Source: Chitinophagaceae bacterium (GTDB taxonomy: Bacteria; Bacteroidota; Bacteroidia; Chitinophagales; Chitinophagaceae). Taken from it: a stretch of DNA of 43,801 bases. The DNA lies in NCBI GenBank assembly GCA_947461495.1, contig CANHLV010000001.1, positions 1-43,801 of the forward strand. Direction: 5' to 3'. Shown here in pieces: positions 33,012-41,102 of this stretch. The translations under genes and the position numbers were made by a program. Under the pieces are notes generated by a model. The model searched no databases. It was not told the DNA's origin and worked only from the letters and a program-made list of their open reading frames with translations. Numbering within the stretch: position 1 is the stretch's first letter; each line of letters opens with the position of its first letter.

Positions 33012-33752
33012 ATGGAGTATAATACTACCAGAAACCATCTTATCATGAAAGAATATGGCAGACATATTCAAAAGATGGTAGAATATCTAATTAAAATTGA
33101 GGACAAAGAAACCCGGCAAAAAAACGCTTATGCAGTAATTGAGCTTATGGGATTTTTGAATCCTCATCTTAAAAATGTTGAAGATTTTAGACATAAGTTG
33201 TGGGACCATTTATTCTTAATCAGCGATTTTCAATTGGATGTTGAAAGTCCATATCCCATTCCTACTAGAGAAACATTAAAAGCAAGACCTGAAAAATTGA
33301 GGTATCCCAAAAAATATCCTCAATTCAATCACCTAGGAAAAAACATTGAACTCGTAATTGACAAAGCATTGAAAGAAGAAAATCCCGAAAAGAAACAAGG
33401 ATTTGCTAATGCTATTGCCTACTACATGAAACTGACTTATAGTAATTGGCATAAGGAGCTTGTGCATGATGACAATATCCAAACAGAGCTTAGTTCTATT
33501 ACAAACGGACAACTAGAGTTTAACAACAGGCCTTTTGTAAAACACAGAACCGATAATCGTCCTGAAAGAGATGATTATGGCAGTAACGGTGGCCGTAATC
33601 AATATAGACAAAATTTTGGTAGCAGAGACAATCGTGGCGGTGGAAGAGACAACCGTGGCGGCGGTGGTGGAAGAGACAATCGCGGTGGCGGAAGAGATAA
33701 TCGTGGCGGCGGAAGAGATAACAACAACAGGAATTTTAAAAAACGATATTAA
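33012..33752 (+). CDS. DUF4290 protein with Gly-Arg-rich C-terminal tail
   Basis: The start at 33012 (MEYNTTRNHLIMKEYGRHIQKM) fits the usual DUF4290 N terminus and the promoter position, giving 246 residues. Residues 1 to about 185 form the helical DUF4290 domain (GRHIQKMVEYLIKIEDKE, LWDHLFLISDF, YPKKYPQFNHLGKNI). From about 195 the tail is low complexity with repeated GRDNRGG units, an RGG-like sequence that often binds RNA. The role of the family is unknown; the RNA-binding idea is inference. An intrinsic terminator follows. Confidence 0.9.
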   Translation: MEYNTTRNHLIMKEYGRHIQKMVEYLIKIEDKETRQKNAYAVIELMGFLNPHLKNVEDFRHKLWDHLFLISDFQLDVESPYPIPTRETLKARPEKLRYPKKYPQFNHLGKNIELVIDKALKEENPEKKQGFANAIAYYMKLTYSNWHKELVHDDNIQTELSSITNGQLEFNNRPFVKHRTDNRPERDDYGSNGGRNQYRQNFGSRDNRGGGRDNRGGGGGRDNRGGGRDNRGGGRDNNNRNFKKRY

Positions 33753-33776
33753 TATCCAATCGAAATAAAAAAACAA

Positions 33777-33812
33777 TAGCCCATGGTTAAAAACTGTGGG
33801 CTATACTTTTTT
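33777..33812 (+). terminator. Intrinsic terminator after the DUF4290 gene
   Basis: TAGCCCA (33777-33783) pairs with TGGGCTA (33797-33803) around a 13-base loop, followed by ATACTTTTTT. An A run on the other side would let it work in both directions. Confidence 0.8.
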
Positions 33813-33885
33813 AAAAAATAATTCAAACATTTACAAGCTTTCAAATTAAATATTCATCTTTGCCCGTAAAGAAATTTATTGGCCC

Positions 33886-35199
33886 ATGAGCATTTTTGAA
33901 GTTATAGGAGGAAAGCGACTTTCCGGTGAAATTATACCACAGGGAGCAAAGAATGAAGCCCTGCAAATCATCAGCGCAGTATTACTGACGAAAGAAGAAA
34001 TCATCATTAAAAATATCCCTGATATAATTGATGTTAATTTACTCATTGAGTTGCTTAAAGAAATCAACGTAAAAGTTAATCGTACAGACAGACATACCTG
34101 TCATTTTCAAGCAGACCAAGTGGATGTGGATTATCTTTCCAGCGAAGCCTTTCATAAAAAGAGTGGTAAACTAAGGGGCTCCGTTATGCTTGCCGGGCCA
34201 TTACTAGCAAGATTTGGTAAAGCTTATTTACCCAAACCCGGCGGCGACAAAATAGGCCGTAGAAAATTAGATACGCATGTAATTGGATTTGAAAAATTAG
34301 GTGCGATTTATTCTTTTAATGAACAGTTAAATTGCTTTCAGCTTTCAACAAGCGGACTGAAAGGAACTTTCATGTTGCTTGATGAACCGAGTGTAACAGG
34401 AACGGCCAATATTATGATGGCTGCAGTTTTAGCAGAAGGAACTACTACTATTTATAATGCAGCTTGCGAGCCGTACATTCAGCAATTGTCAAAAATGCTG
34501 AACAGAATGGGCGCCAAAATTGACGGTATTGGAAGTAACATGCTTACTATTCATGGTGTGTCTTCTTTATCAGGCACGACACACAGCATGTTACCGGATA
34601 TGATTGAAGTAGGAAGTTTTATCGGTTTGGCGGCCATGACGCAAAGCAATATCACCATTAAAAATGCAGGTGTTGCTGAATTGGGTGTAATTCCTGAAAA
34701 ATTTCAGCAGCTAGGTATTAAAATGAATATAATAGGTGATGATATCCATATTCCATCCCAGGACTTGTATGAAATTCAAACTTACCTTGAAGGGGGCATT
34801 CTCACGATTTATGATCACCCATGGCCGGGGTTGACACCAGATTTATTAAGCATCATTTTGGTTACTGCTATTCAGGCGAAAGGAAGTGTGTTGATTCATC
34901 AGAAAATGTTTGAAAGCCGTTTGTTCTTTGTAGATAAACTGATTGAGATGGGTGCACAGGTTATTTTGTGTGATCCCCACAGAGCCGTAGTGGTAGGTAT
35001 GGAAAGAATGAAAAAGCTTCGTGGTATCACCATGAGTTCGCCTGATATTAGAGCTGGTGTCGCATTGCTCATAGCCGCATTAAGTGCTGAAGGAAAAAGT
35101 ACCATTCAAAATATCGAACAAATTGACAGGGGCTATCAATTCATAGATACTCGCTTGCAGGCATTGGGGGCATCAATAGAAAGAAAAAGCCAGCAATAA
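33886..35199 (+). CDS. murA: UDP-N-acetylglucosamine 1-carboxyvinyltransferase (MurA)
   Basis: First committed step of peptidoglycan synthesis: transfers enolpyruvate from PEP to UDP-GlcNAc. The 437-residue protein shows QGAKNEALQII (19-29, with the Lys-Asn pair), LRGSVMLAGPLLARFGKA (96-113) and the active-site loop PGGDKIGRRKLDTH at 118-131. The general-acid position, Cys115 in E. coli, is Asp121 here (codon GAC at 34246-34248). Asp at this site is known from other MurA enzymes to keep activity and give intrinsic fosfomycin resistance. Cytosolic, essential. Confidence 0.96.
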   Translation: MSIFEVIGGKRLSGEIIPQGAKNEALQIISAVLLTKEEIIIKNIPDIIDVNLLIELLKEINVKVNRTDRHTCHFQADQVDVDYLSSEAFHKKSGKLRGSVMLAGPLLARFGKAYLPKPGGDKIGRRKLDTHVIGFEKLGAIYSFNEQLNCFQLSTSGLKGTFMLLDEPSVTGTANIMMAAVLAEGTTTIYNAACEPYIQQLSKMLNRMGAKIDGIGSNMLTIHGVSSLSGTTHSMLPDMIEVGSFIGLAAMTQSNITIKNAGVAELGVIPEKFQQLGIKMNIIGDDIHIPSQDLYEIQTYLEGGILTIYDHPWPGLTPDLLSIILVTAIQAKGSVLIHQKMFESRLFFVDKLIEMGAQVILCDPHRAVVVGMERMKKLRGITMSSPDIRAGVALLIAALSAEGKSTIQNIEQIDRGYQFIDTRLQALGASIERKSQQ

Positions 35200-35276
35200 A
35201 TTGTAGGTTTCGTCAGCAAAGAAAGTATATCGCGCCAATGCACATCAATTATTCTTAATCTTCTTATTTATAAATT

Positions 35277-36278
35277 TTGCATCATTCCAATAACAATTCA
35301 ACAGATTATGTACTTGTTACCGGAGGTTCCGGTCTGGTAGGCAATGAGTTGATTCATCAGCTGTTGCAAAAAGGTAAAAAAATAAAGGCGCTAGTCAATA
35401 AGTCTCCATTACAAATTTCACATCCTGATTTATTTCCTATTCAATGTGATTTGTTTGATGTAGTTGGTTTGGAATTGGCTATGGAAGAAGTAAGTGAAAT
35501 TTATCATTGTGCCGGATTCATCAGTTATTCATCACACAATAGAGGCAGATTATATAAAATCAATGTTGAGGGAACGGCAAATATTGTGAATGCGGCTTTA
35601 CAAGCTAGTATAAAAAAATTCATACACGTTAGTTCAATTGCAGCATTGGGTAAATTTATTGAAGGCAAGCCAATTGATGAAACCATGGCATGGACAGAAG
35701 ATGCGCGAAACAGCATTTATGGCCACAGCAAATATTTAGGTGAAATGGAAGTATGGAGAGGTATTGCCGAAGGTCTCAATGCCGTAATTGTTAATCCCAG
35801 TATCATACTTGGGGCAGGAAAATGGAGTAATGCCTCTACTGCCATTTTCAAAAATGTTCATGATGGATTTAATTGGTATTCGGAAGGTGTAAATGGTTTT
35901 GTAGATGTAAGAGATCTGGTAAAGTCGATGATCTTGCTCATGGAATCTGACATTTCTGCCGAGCGTTTTATTGTTAGTGCAGAAAATCGTTCTTATAAAG
36001 ATATTTTCTTTCTGATAGCAGATGCTTTCAATAAAAAAAGACCCCAATTTAAAGTAAATAAAACAGCTGCCGCTTTGGTATGGCGTCTTGAAAAACTGAA
36101 GACCATGTTATCAAAAGCTGAACCATTGGTAACCAAAGAATCTGTTTCAACTGCATTGGCTCAGGTTTATTTTGATAACAGAAAGTTAAAAAACAGACTT
36201 ACATCATTCCAATACCTTCCTATTTCAGAAACGATTCAATATACTTGCAGTGTGTTGCAACAAAAGGATACGCAATAA
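35277..36278 (+). CDS. NAD-dependent epimerase/dehydratase family protein
   Basis: An extended SDR of 333 residues: TGGSGLVG at 15-22, Ser119/Ser120, Tyr148 and Lys152 (YGHSK) as catalytic residues, and VNPSIILGAG and FVDVRDLV as typical late segments. Likely modifies a nucleotide sugar or related alcohol; the substrate is unknown. Odd start: an in-frame TAA lies at 35271-35273 and the only usable start is TTG at 35277, inside a TATAAATTTTG promoter-like sequence. Confidence 0.9.
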   Translation: MHHSNNNSTDYVLVTGGSGLVGNELIHQLLQKGKKIKALVNKSPLQISHPDLFPIQCDLFDVVGLELAMEEVSEIYHCAGFISYSSHNRGRLYKINVEGTANIVNAALQASIKKFIHVSSIAALGKFIEGKPIDETMAWTEDARNSIYGHSKYLGEMEVWRGIAEGLNAVIVNPSIILGAGKWSNASTAIFKNVHDGFNWYSEGVNGFVDVRDLVKSMILLMESDISAERFIVSAENRSYKDIFFLIADAFNKKRPQFKVNKTAAALVWRLEKLKTMLSKAEPLVTKESVSTALAQVYFDNRKLKNRLTSFQYLPISETIQYTCSVLQQKDTQ

Positions 36279-36315
36279 TCTTTTTGTTTCTCATCCATCA
36301 CCAAAATTAAAGTGT

Positions 36316-37404
36316 ATGAAAAAATTATTTTTTATCCTGCTGGCATTTCTATCGACAACATTTTCATTTGCACAATCCAACACATTTTATATAACAGGTA
36401 CGGTAATAAACGCAGAAACAAAAGCACCTATGCAAGGGGCATCCGTATTTGCCGAGAATACCACTTTTGGAACGGCAACTGATGCAGAAGGAAAATTCAC
36501 CTTGCAATTGCCAAATGGTGGCTATGGTTTGGTGGTGAGTTTTACCGGTTTCAATTCATGGAGTCAGCGTGTATCCAACACAGAGAGTCAGGCATTATTG
36601 GTTTCTATGACAACAAAAGAAAAAATGATGCAGGAAGTATCAATTGTTTCTTCAGCCGAAGTAAAAAATGGCTGGGAAAAATACGGCAGCATATTTACAG
36701 AGGAGTTTATCGGTAAATCTTTAAATAGTGCTTCTTGCTTAATTAAAAATCCGGAAGCATTGAAGTTTTTCTATTCCAAAAGAAAAGGCAGATTAAAAGT
36801 TGTGGCTGATGATGCTATAATCATTCAGAATGGAGCATTGGGTTATACCATTAAATACCAGCTTGATTCATTCGTACATGAATACAATACTGATGCTACT
36901 GTTTATACCGGCTTTCCTTTATTTGAAGAAATGACTACTGAAGATAATGCGATACTTGTAAAATGGACTGAGGCTAGAAAAAAAGCATACCAAGGTTCTG
37001 TGCTTCATTTCATGAGAAGCTTATACGACATGCAACTTGCAGAAGAAGGTTTCGAAATTCAGTTCATTATAAAAATAAATGAAAAGGATACTGCTTTGAA
37101 ACTGAAGGATTTTTACAGCGCTTTGAATTTTGAAGCCACAGACAGCATCAATCCTGTAAACATATTACCTAATCAACCCTCATTGGGCGTGATATATAGA
37201 AAAGAAAAACCTGAAGAAAACTATCTAAAGGAATATGATCAAGAACCTTCTAGGTTTCAGTTTTCTACTTTGAATTTTTTACCCAAAAAACAAATTTCAA
37301 TAGAACAAAATGGTTATTATTTCGAACAGAATGATTTGACGTTTACCGGTTATTGGTCTTGGTCTAAAATGGCTGATGCTTTGCCTTATGATTATGTTCC
37401 ATAA
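36316..37404 (+). CDS. Exported protein with carboxypeptidase-regulatory-like domain
   Basis: The ATG at 36316 begins a signal peptide (KKLFFILLAFLSTTFSFAQ); the frame from 36250 would overlap the previous gene. After cleavage comes a CarboxypepD_reg-like beta sandwich (about 23-105; YITGTVINAETKAPMQGASV, GTATDAEGKFTLQLPNGGY), then a region of about 250 residues without recognised motif, rich in aromatic residues. Such domains often precede SusC-type barrels, but none is present here. Periplasmic or surface role is inferred; 362 residues. Confidence 0.75.
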   Translation: MKKLFFILLAFLSTTFSFAQSNTFYITGTVINAETKAPMQGASVFAENTTFGTATDAEGKFTLQLPNGGYGLVVSFTGFNSWSQRVSNTESQALLVSMTTKEKMMQEVSIVSSAEVKNGWEKYGSIFTEEFIGKSLNSASCLIKNPEALKFFYSKRKGRLKVVADDAIIIQNGALGYTIKYQLDSFVHEYNTDATVYTGFPLFEEMTTEDNAILVKWTEARKKAYQGSVLHFMRSLYDMQLAEEGFEIQFIIKINEKDTALKLKDFYSALNFEATDSINPVNILPNQPSLGVIYRKEKPEENYLKEYDQEPSRFQFSTLNFLPKKQISIEQNGYYFEQNDLTFTGYWSWSKMADALPYDYVP

Positions 37405-37405
37405 A

Positions 37406-37430
37406 CCCGGATTTTGAAACAAAATCTGGA
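37406..37430. repeat. Hairpin of the CCCGGATTTT repeat
   Basis: CCGGATTTTG (37407-37416) pairs with CAAAATCTGG (37420-37429) apart from one G-T pair. It starts just past the stop codon. The AAACCCGGATTTT part also occurs at 15364-15376 and, on the other strand, at 43-57. Confidence 0.6.
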
Positions 37431-37470
37431 TTAAATTCGTAATCTTTATCTAATTTCCAAATTCATTCGT

Positions 37471-38478
37471 ATGCCCAAAAATAAATCTGCTTTGATCCGC
37501 TATAGAATAATTGATAGTTGTCTTACTAATAAACAAAGACCTTTTCCATCTCTGGAATTTTTGGCTGAAAAATGCGCTGAAAAACTTGATACAGCCATTT
37601 CTGTTTCTACGATTGAAAAAGACATAAGGACGATGAAACGAAGTTATCCTTATGGTTTTGATGCTCCCATTATTTACAATAAGGAAAGAAAAGGGTATGC
37701 TTATGGTGAACAGGGCTTTAGCATAGCTGAACTGCAACTTGAGCAGGAAGAGTGGGATGCCTTGAGATATGCATCCAATTTGTTGTATCAATATGCAGCA
37801 GTTCCAATCTTTAAAGATTTTAAGTATGCCATTGAAAAAATAGATGCAAGATTTAGCCTGCAACTCGATGTTGAGGATGAAGCCATTCGAAAAATTGTTC
37901 AATTTGAATCAGGTATTACCACAACGGGTTATGATTGGCTCACAATAATCTATCCGGCCATTTCATCAAAATGGATACTCAACATGCAATATGAAAACAT
38001 TTATAAAAACGAAATCAAAAACTATCAGGTAGTTCCTTATTTGCTGAAAGAAAACAGAAACCGATGGTACATGATTGGCTGGGTTGAAGAAAGAAACGAC
38101 TACTTGACTTTTGCTCTTGATCGTATTCAAAATATTGAAGTCAAAAAACAAAAACAAAAAACAAAACCCGATTTTAATCCTGATGTTTTTCTGATGCATT
38201 CTGTTGGTATTATGAAAAACGAGGGAAAGCCTTCAAAAGTTATTCTTCTAGTAAAAGATCCTTATCATAAACTTGTTCAGTTGGAACCCATTCATGCTTC
38301 CCAGAAAATTTTAAAAACAAACAAAGATTCCATTCAGATTGAACTTGCTGTATATATTAATCAGGAACTTTACAACAGAATATTATCCATGTCGTCTTTT
38401 TGCAAAGTCATCCAACCGGCATCGTTGAAAAAAATCATTTCAGAACATTTGGAAGCGGCTGCGGAGCAGTACCGATAA
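37471..38478 (+). CDS. WYL domain transcriptional regulator
   Basis: A 335-residue soluble regulator: an N-terminal winged helix-turn-helix (about 1-65; RYRIIDSCLTNKQRPFP, ISVSTIEKDIRTMK recognition helix), a linker, the WYL domain (about 140-215; RNRWYMIGWVEERNDYLTFALDRI, where WYM stands in for WYL), and a C-terminal WCX-like extension. These proteins sense nucleic-acid or nucleotide ligands and commonly regulate stress or defence genes. No defence operon is adjacent, so its target is unknown. Confidence 0.9.
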   Translation: MPKNKSALIRYRIIDSCLTNKQRPFPSLEFLAEKCAEKLDTAISVSTIEKDIRTMKRSYPYGFDAPIIYNKERKGYAYGEQGFSIAELQLEQEEWDALRYASNLLYQYAAVPIFKDFKYAIEKIDARFSLQLDVEDEAIRKIVQFESGITTTGYDWLTIIYPAISSKWILNMQYENIYKNEIKNYQVVPYLLKENRNRWYMIGWVEERNDYLTFALDRIQNIEVKKQKQKTKPDFNPDVFLMHSVGIMKNEGKPSKVILLVKDPYHKLVQLEPIHASQKILKTNKDSIQIELAVYINQELYNRILSMSSFCKVIQPASLKKIISEHLEAAAEQYR

Positions 38479-38490
38479 GTTATATTTACT

Positions 38491-38640
38491 GGTTCAAAAG
38501 GTTTGATAAGTTCAATTAGTTCAATAGGTTTTTTTGAAAAATATTTATGCTTTTGAACCAAACAACCAAACAACAAACAACTTTTCAATCTAACCTTTTG
38601 AACCAATTGAACCCCTGGAACCTTTTGAACCAACCACCAA
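38491..38640. repeat. GGTTCAAAAGG repeat cluster
   Basis: A 150-bp intergenic block holding GGTTCAAAAGGTTT at 38491-38504, further AGTTCAAT units, then ACCAAACAACC and CAAACAACAAAC (38557-38578), and inverted AACCTTTTGAACC copies at 38592-38604 and 38619-38631. Opposed copies could pair into a long hairpin. A minus-strand frame across it (38370-38633) is not credible as a gene. Confidence 0.8.
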
Positions 38641-38646
38641 CCGTTC

Positions 38647-39288
38647 TTACCCCAACATCATCTCCAACCCCGATACCGATTTCACTTTCCGTGCTGTTAA
38701 TTTTTTGATCTCAAGCCTCTTGCTTTTTATTTCGATGCCCGGTTCTAAATAAAAGCCCATATAAGGTCCGTTAATGATAAAATGTGAAGCATTCACGATA
38801 TTCAATAATTCATTGTTGATGCAGAAATAATAAAATTCATTCATCTTGATTATCGATATTTTAAGAAATGGACTTGATTTGAGAGTGGTTAAACCTCTGC
38901 ATTGGCTTCTGTAAAATACTTGTTTGTGATCTTTTTCGAAACTCATCATCAACGATCTTTCACCGTCTGCAGAAACAGTAAATTTATTTATAGTATGGGG
39001 TGTTTTGTCAAAGCCCCAAACCAACCCAAAATGTCCAAATTGATCTTTGCTCAATAATTCAATTTCGGTTTCTAACAGAAAGTCTTCTTTTAATTTTAAT
39101 GGAGATCTTGCTTTATAATAATGCCAGTTGAAATCGGATTTGTTTTTCATGGTGTAATTGCCATCTTGAATAATTGCTGTTTCATTTTTACTTTCAATTA
39201 TTTCCCATTTGCGTTTGTTGTTGTTAAATGTTTCATGAACTGCGGAATAAATTTTATCAACACGAAACAGCTGCGGAATGATATGCAT
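38647..39288 (-). CDS. Lectin-like (concanavalin A-like/LamG-type) protein
   Basis: I start it at the ATG at 39288 (213 residues); the frame stays open to 39384, but that part runs through a large hairpin. The beta-rich sequence has KWEIIESKNETAIIQDGNY then a NWHYYKA strand, FGHFGLVWGFDK, NKFTVSADGERS and YMGFYLEPGIEIK, the pattern of jelly-roll carbohydrate-binding modules. There is no signal peptide. Fold assignment is by pattern only; function unknown. Divergent from the small gene at 39417. Confidence 0.5.
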   Translation of the reverse strand: MHIIPQLFRVDKIYSAVHETFNNNKRKWEIIESKNETAIIQDGNYTMKNKSDFNWHYYKARSPLKLKEDFLLETEIELLSKDQFGHFGLVWGFDKTPHTINKFTVSADGERSLMMSFEKDHKQVFYRSQCRGLTTLKSSPFLKISIIKMNEFYYFCINNELLNIVNASHFIINGPYMGFYLEPGIEIKSKRLEIKKLTARKVKSVSGLEMMLG

Positions 39289-39324
39289 TTGAAAATTGAT
39301 TTGAGCAAAGATTGCATACTGCCA

Positions 39325-39375
39325 CCTCATTCTATTTGAGGTCATAAATATTATGACACCGCAAATAGAATGAGG
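39325..39375. repeat. 51-bp hairpin between divergent genes
   Basis: CCTCATTCTATTTG (39325-39338) pairs fully with CAAATAGAATGAGG (39362-39375), and inside it GTCATAA (39341-39347) pairs with TTATGAC (39351-39357). Only small bulges interrupt the stem. It lies between two divergent genes and next to a TAnnTTTG box, so an operator or RNA structure is possible. Confidence 0.88.
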
Positions 39376-39385
39376 ACTGTACAAA

Positions 39386-39393
39386 TATTTTTG
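39386..39393 (+). promoter_or_regulatory. TAnnTTTG -7 element of the small gene at 39417
   Basis: TATTTTTG, an exact consensus match, 23 bp before the ATG and adjacent to the 51-bp hairpin. Confidence 0.6.
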
Positions 39394-39416
39394 TGTTGTA
39401 CTTAAAAAAATAGATC

Positions 39417-39644
39417 ATGACACAAGAAAATTTCAATTCGCCATTCATTCAAAAATTAGCAGCTAATTTTTTTGAAACTCAACGCAAGTATATTGAAGAT
39501 GTAATGAAAATTAAAAAGCTGATGGATAAGTCGAAACTCGGTATTTTAAGTGAGCAGTTGTTTCAGATTCTAAAGCAAAAATATCCTGTTGAATACCATT
39601 GTTTGCAAATGGAAAAAAATAAAGGACCAATGAATGTAATTTGA
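39417..39644 (+). CDS. Small hypothetical soluble protein
   Basis: A 75-residue protein, highly charged and helix-rich (KLAANFFETQRKYIEDVMKIKKLMDK), ending QMEKNKGPMNVI. It has no signal peptide and no domain I recognise. A consensus promoter lies upstream, supporting it as real. The following gene is convergent. Confidence 0.55.
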   Translation: MTQENFNSPFIQKLAANFFETQRKYIEDVMKIKKLMDKSKLGILSEQLFQILKQKYPVEYHCLQMEKNKGPMNVI

Positions 39645-39650
39645 AATAAA

Positions 39651-40388
39651 TCATATCATTTCAATTACAATTCTATCACCTGTTATGTGCTTTATTTTCA
39701 CTTCTATAGACTGTTGTAGATCAATTTCTTTATTTTTTATTTTATTTGAAATCATGTCATCTAGCTGCAATTTAGCCTCCAACATACTTTCTGATAAAAT
39801 AACAAAAACGCCATAAGGGGTAATTTTATTTACAAGCGCCGAAACGATTTCTTCATTTTTAAATTGCTTTACAGCTGTTTTAAAACCCGGAACATAATTG
39901 TGGTTATAGAGTTCTGCTGCAATCTTATCAGTTTTATCAAGGTTCAACAATTTGAAACTGATTGGTTTTTCGGTTGTGGTAATTTCAGGTTTAATCTCAA
40001 ACCTGGAAAATTGTAAAGGAAAAAAAAGGTAGCTGTCAATTTCTTTTATGAAATATTTTTCATCAACAATTTTAATATAACCAAGAAATTTATTGATGGT
40101 TTTTGCCTTCTCTATCAGCACTTCAAGCGAATTATTAAATTCATACAAAACATGATCTGCAAAAAAAACATTTGCACTTGACTTCTTGATTACAAACTTT
40201 ACATTGTCTCCTACAAGAAAGCGATGTGGTTTTTTGATGAGTTTTAGTTGCACATATTTTTGCTGTTGTTTTTCATCGATTATCGCTTGAATATTTTTTA
40301 GCTTATTTTGATTAATATATTCGATGGTGGCTTTTTGCTTTTCATTATTGATATAGGTTATTTTACCTCTGAAATATTTTTCTGACAT
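39651..40388 (-). CDS. OB-fold RNA-binding protein with S1-like domain
   Basis: A soluble protein of 245 residues. The C-terminal 70 residues resemble an S1 domain: EEIVSALVNKITPYGVFVIL, then LQLDDM, and an ending SIEVKIKHITGDRIVIEM, with the G-V-F-V turn and closing R-I-x-I strand. The N-terminal half also has short OB-like strands (FRGKITYINNEKQKATIEY), recalling cold-shock or S1 modules, separated by a central region without motif. Likely RNA binding; the pathway is unknown. Confidence 0.6.
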   Translation of the reverse strand: MSEKYFRGKITYINNEKQKATIEYINQNKLKNIQAIIDEKQQQKYVQLKLIKKPHRFLVGDNVKFVIKKSSANVFFADHVLYEFNNSLEVLIEKAKTINKFLGYIKIVDEKYFIKEIDSYLFFPLQFSRFEIKPEITTTEKPISFKLLNLDKTDKIAAELYNHNYVPGFKTAVKQFKNEEIVSALVNKITPYGVFVILSESMLEAKLQLDDMISNKIKNKEIDLQQSIEVKIKHITGDRIVIEMI

Positions 40389-40521
40389 GTGAATTTGCTC
40401 TTTTTTCTGAAAGGATAGTTAATGGAATGACACGAGTCGTAAAGACCCAAACTTATACAAAGATGATTTTTTATTTTATCATTTCAGAAGATAATTGAGA
40501 TTCATTTTATGCTGACTCAGT

Positions 40522-40899
40522 CTAAGGAATAGGAAGTGAAGTTTGTAACTCAATTAAGGGATCCCAGAATATATTTTTAAAATCTACAACCGTATCGTTT
40601 TTTACTTCAACGCCATCTTTTTTTAAAAGTTCTTCCATTAAAGTAGGGGTGGCAAAATGAGCTTTTCCAGTTAACATGCCGTTTCTGTTTACTACACGCT
40701 GAGCCGGAACTTTCATTTGTGCGTTATGAGATGCATTCATTGCCCAGCCTACCATTCGCGCACTAAGTTTTGTGCCAAGATAATTGGCAATAGCTCCATA
40801 TGTAGACACACGACCTTTCGGTATTTGACGAACGACATCAAAAACGTCTTCAAAAAAACTGAATTCTTTTACAACCGTTGGTTTTATTTTTGATGGCAT
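40522..40899 (-). CDS. Alkyltransferase-like (MGMT-family) protein
   Basis: A 125-residue protein with the DNA-binding fold of O6-alkylguanine DNA alkyltransferase: FFEDVFDVVRQIPKGRVSTYGAIA, ARMVGWAMNA, and the active-site loop at residues 64-68, VPAQR. The reactive Cys of the PCHR motif is Ala66 and the neighbouring His is Gln67, so it cannot accept alkyl groups. Such ATL proteins bind alkylated guanine and direct it to nucleotide excision repair. It is the last gene of the trmB-DUF5522 operon, overlapping the preceding stop by 16 bp. Confidence 0.9.
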   Translation of the reverse strand: MPSKIKPTVVKEFSFFEDVFDVVRQIPKGRVSTYGAIANYLGTKLSARMVGWAMNASHNAQMKVPAQRVVNRNGMLTGKAHFATPTLMEELLKKDGVEVKNDTVVDFKNIFWDPLIELQTSLPIP

Positions 40900-41078
40900 G
40901 GTTGATTTTCTCTAAGTAAACTTCTTTTAGGTTCGGGAACGGCTTCATAATTGTAAGGACAATGTTTACAACCATTACCACAGCAGAAACCTTTCTCAAG
41001 ATGATATTTTTCAGTTAGTACCATGAAGCCTTCTTCATTGTAATAAAAATCTTTCCCTTCAATAAGCTTGTTGTTCAT
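40884..41078 (-). CDS. DUF5522 protein
   Basis: A 64-residue protein with the Cys cluster C-C-G-x-G-C-x-x-C-P-Y at residues 32-41 (Cys32, 33, 37, 40), the DUF5522 signature and probably a metal site. It begins with FYYNEEGFMVLTEKYHLEKGF. Function unknown. It sits between trmB and the alkyltransferase-like gene, overlapping the latter, so the three are likely one operon. Confidence 0.88.
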   Translation of the reverse strand: MNNKLIEGKDFYYNEEGFMVLTEKYHLEKGFCCGNGCKHCPYNYEAVPEPKRSLLRENQPCHQK

Positions 41079-41102
41079 GTTCTATTTACAAATGAATACA
41101 AA

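Noticed and set aside
33513..33776. Val/Ile/Thr-rich antisense and alternative frames over the RGG tail
   Set aside because: These are low-complexity shadows of the repeated GRDNRGG codons.
38370..38633. 87-codon minus-strand open frame
   Set aside because: It consists of the GGTTCAAAAGG repeat cluster and the reverse of the WYL gene 3' end.
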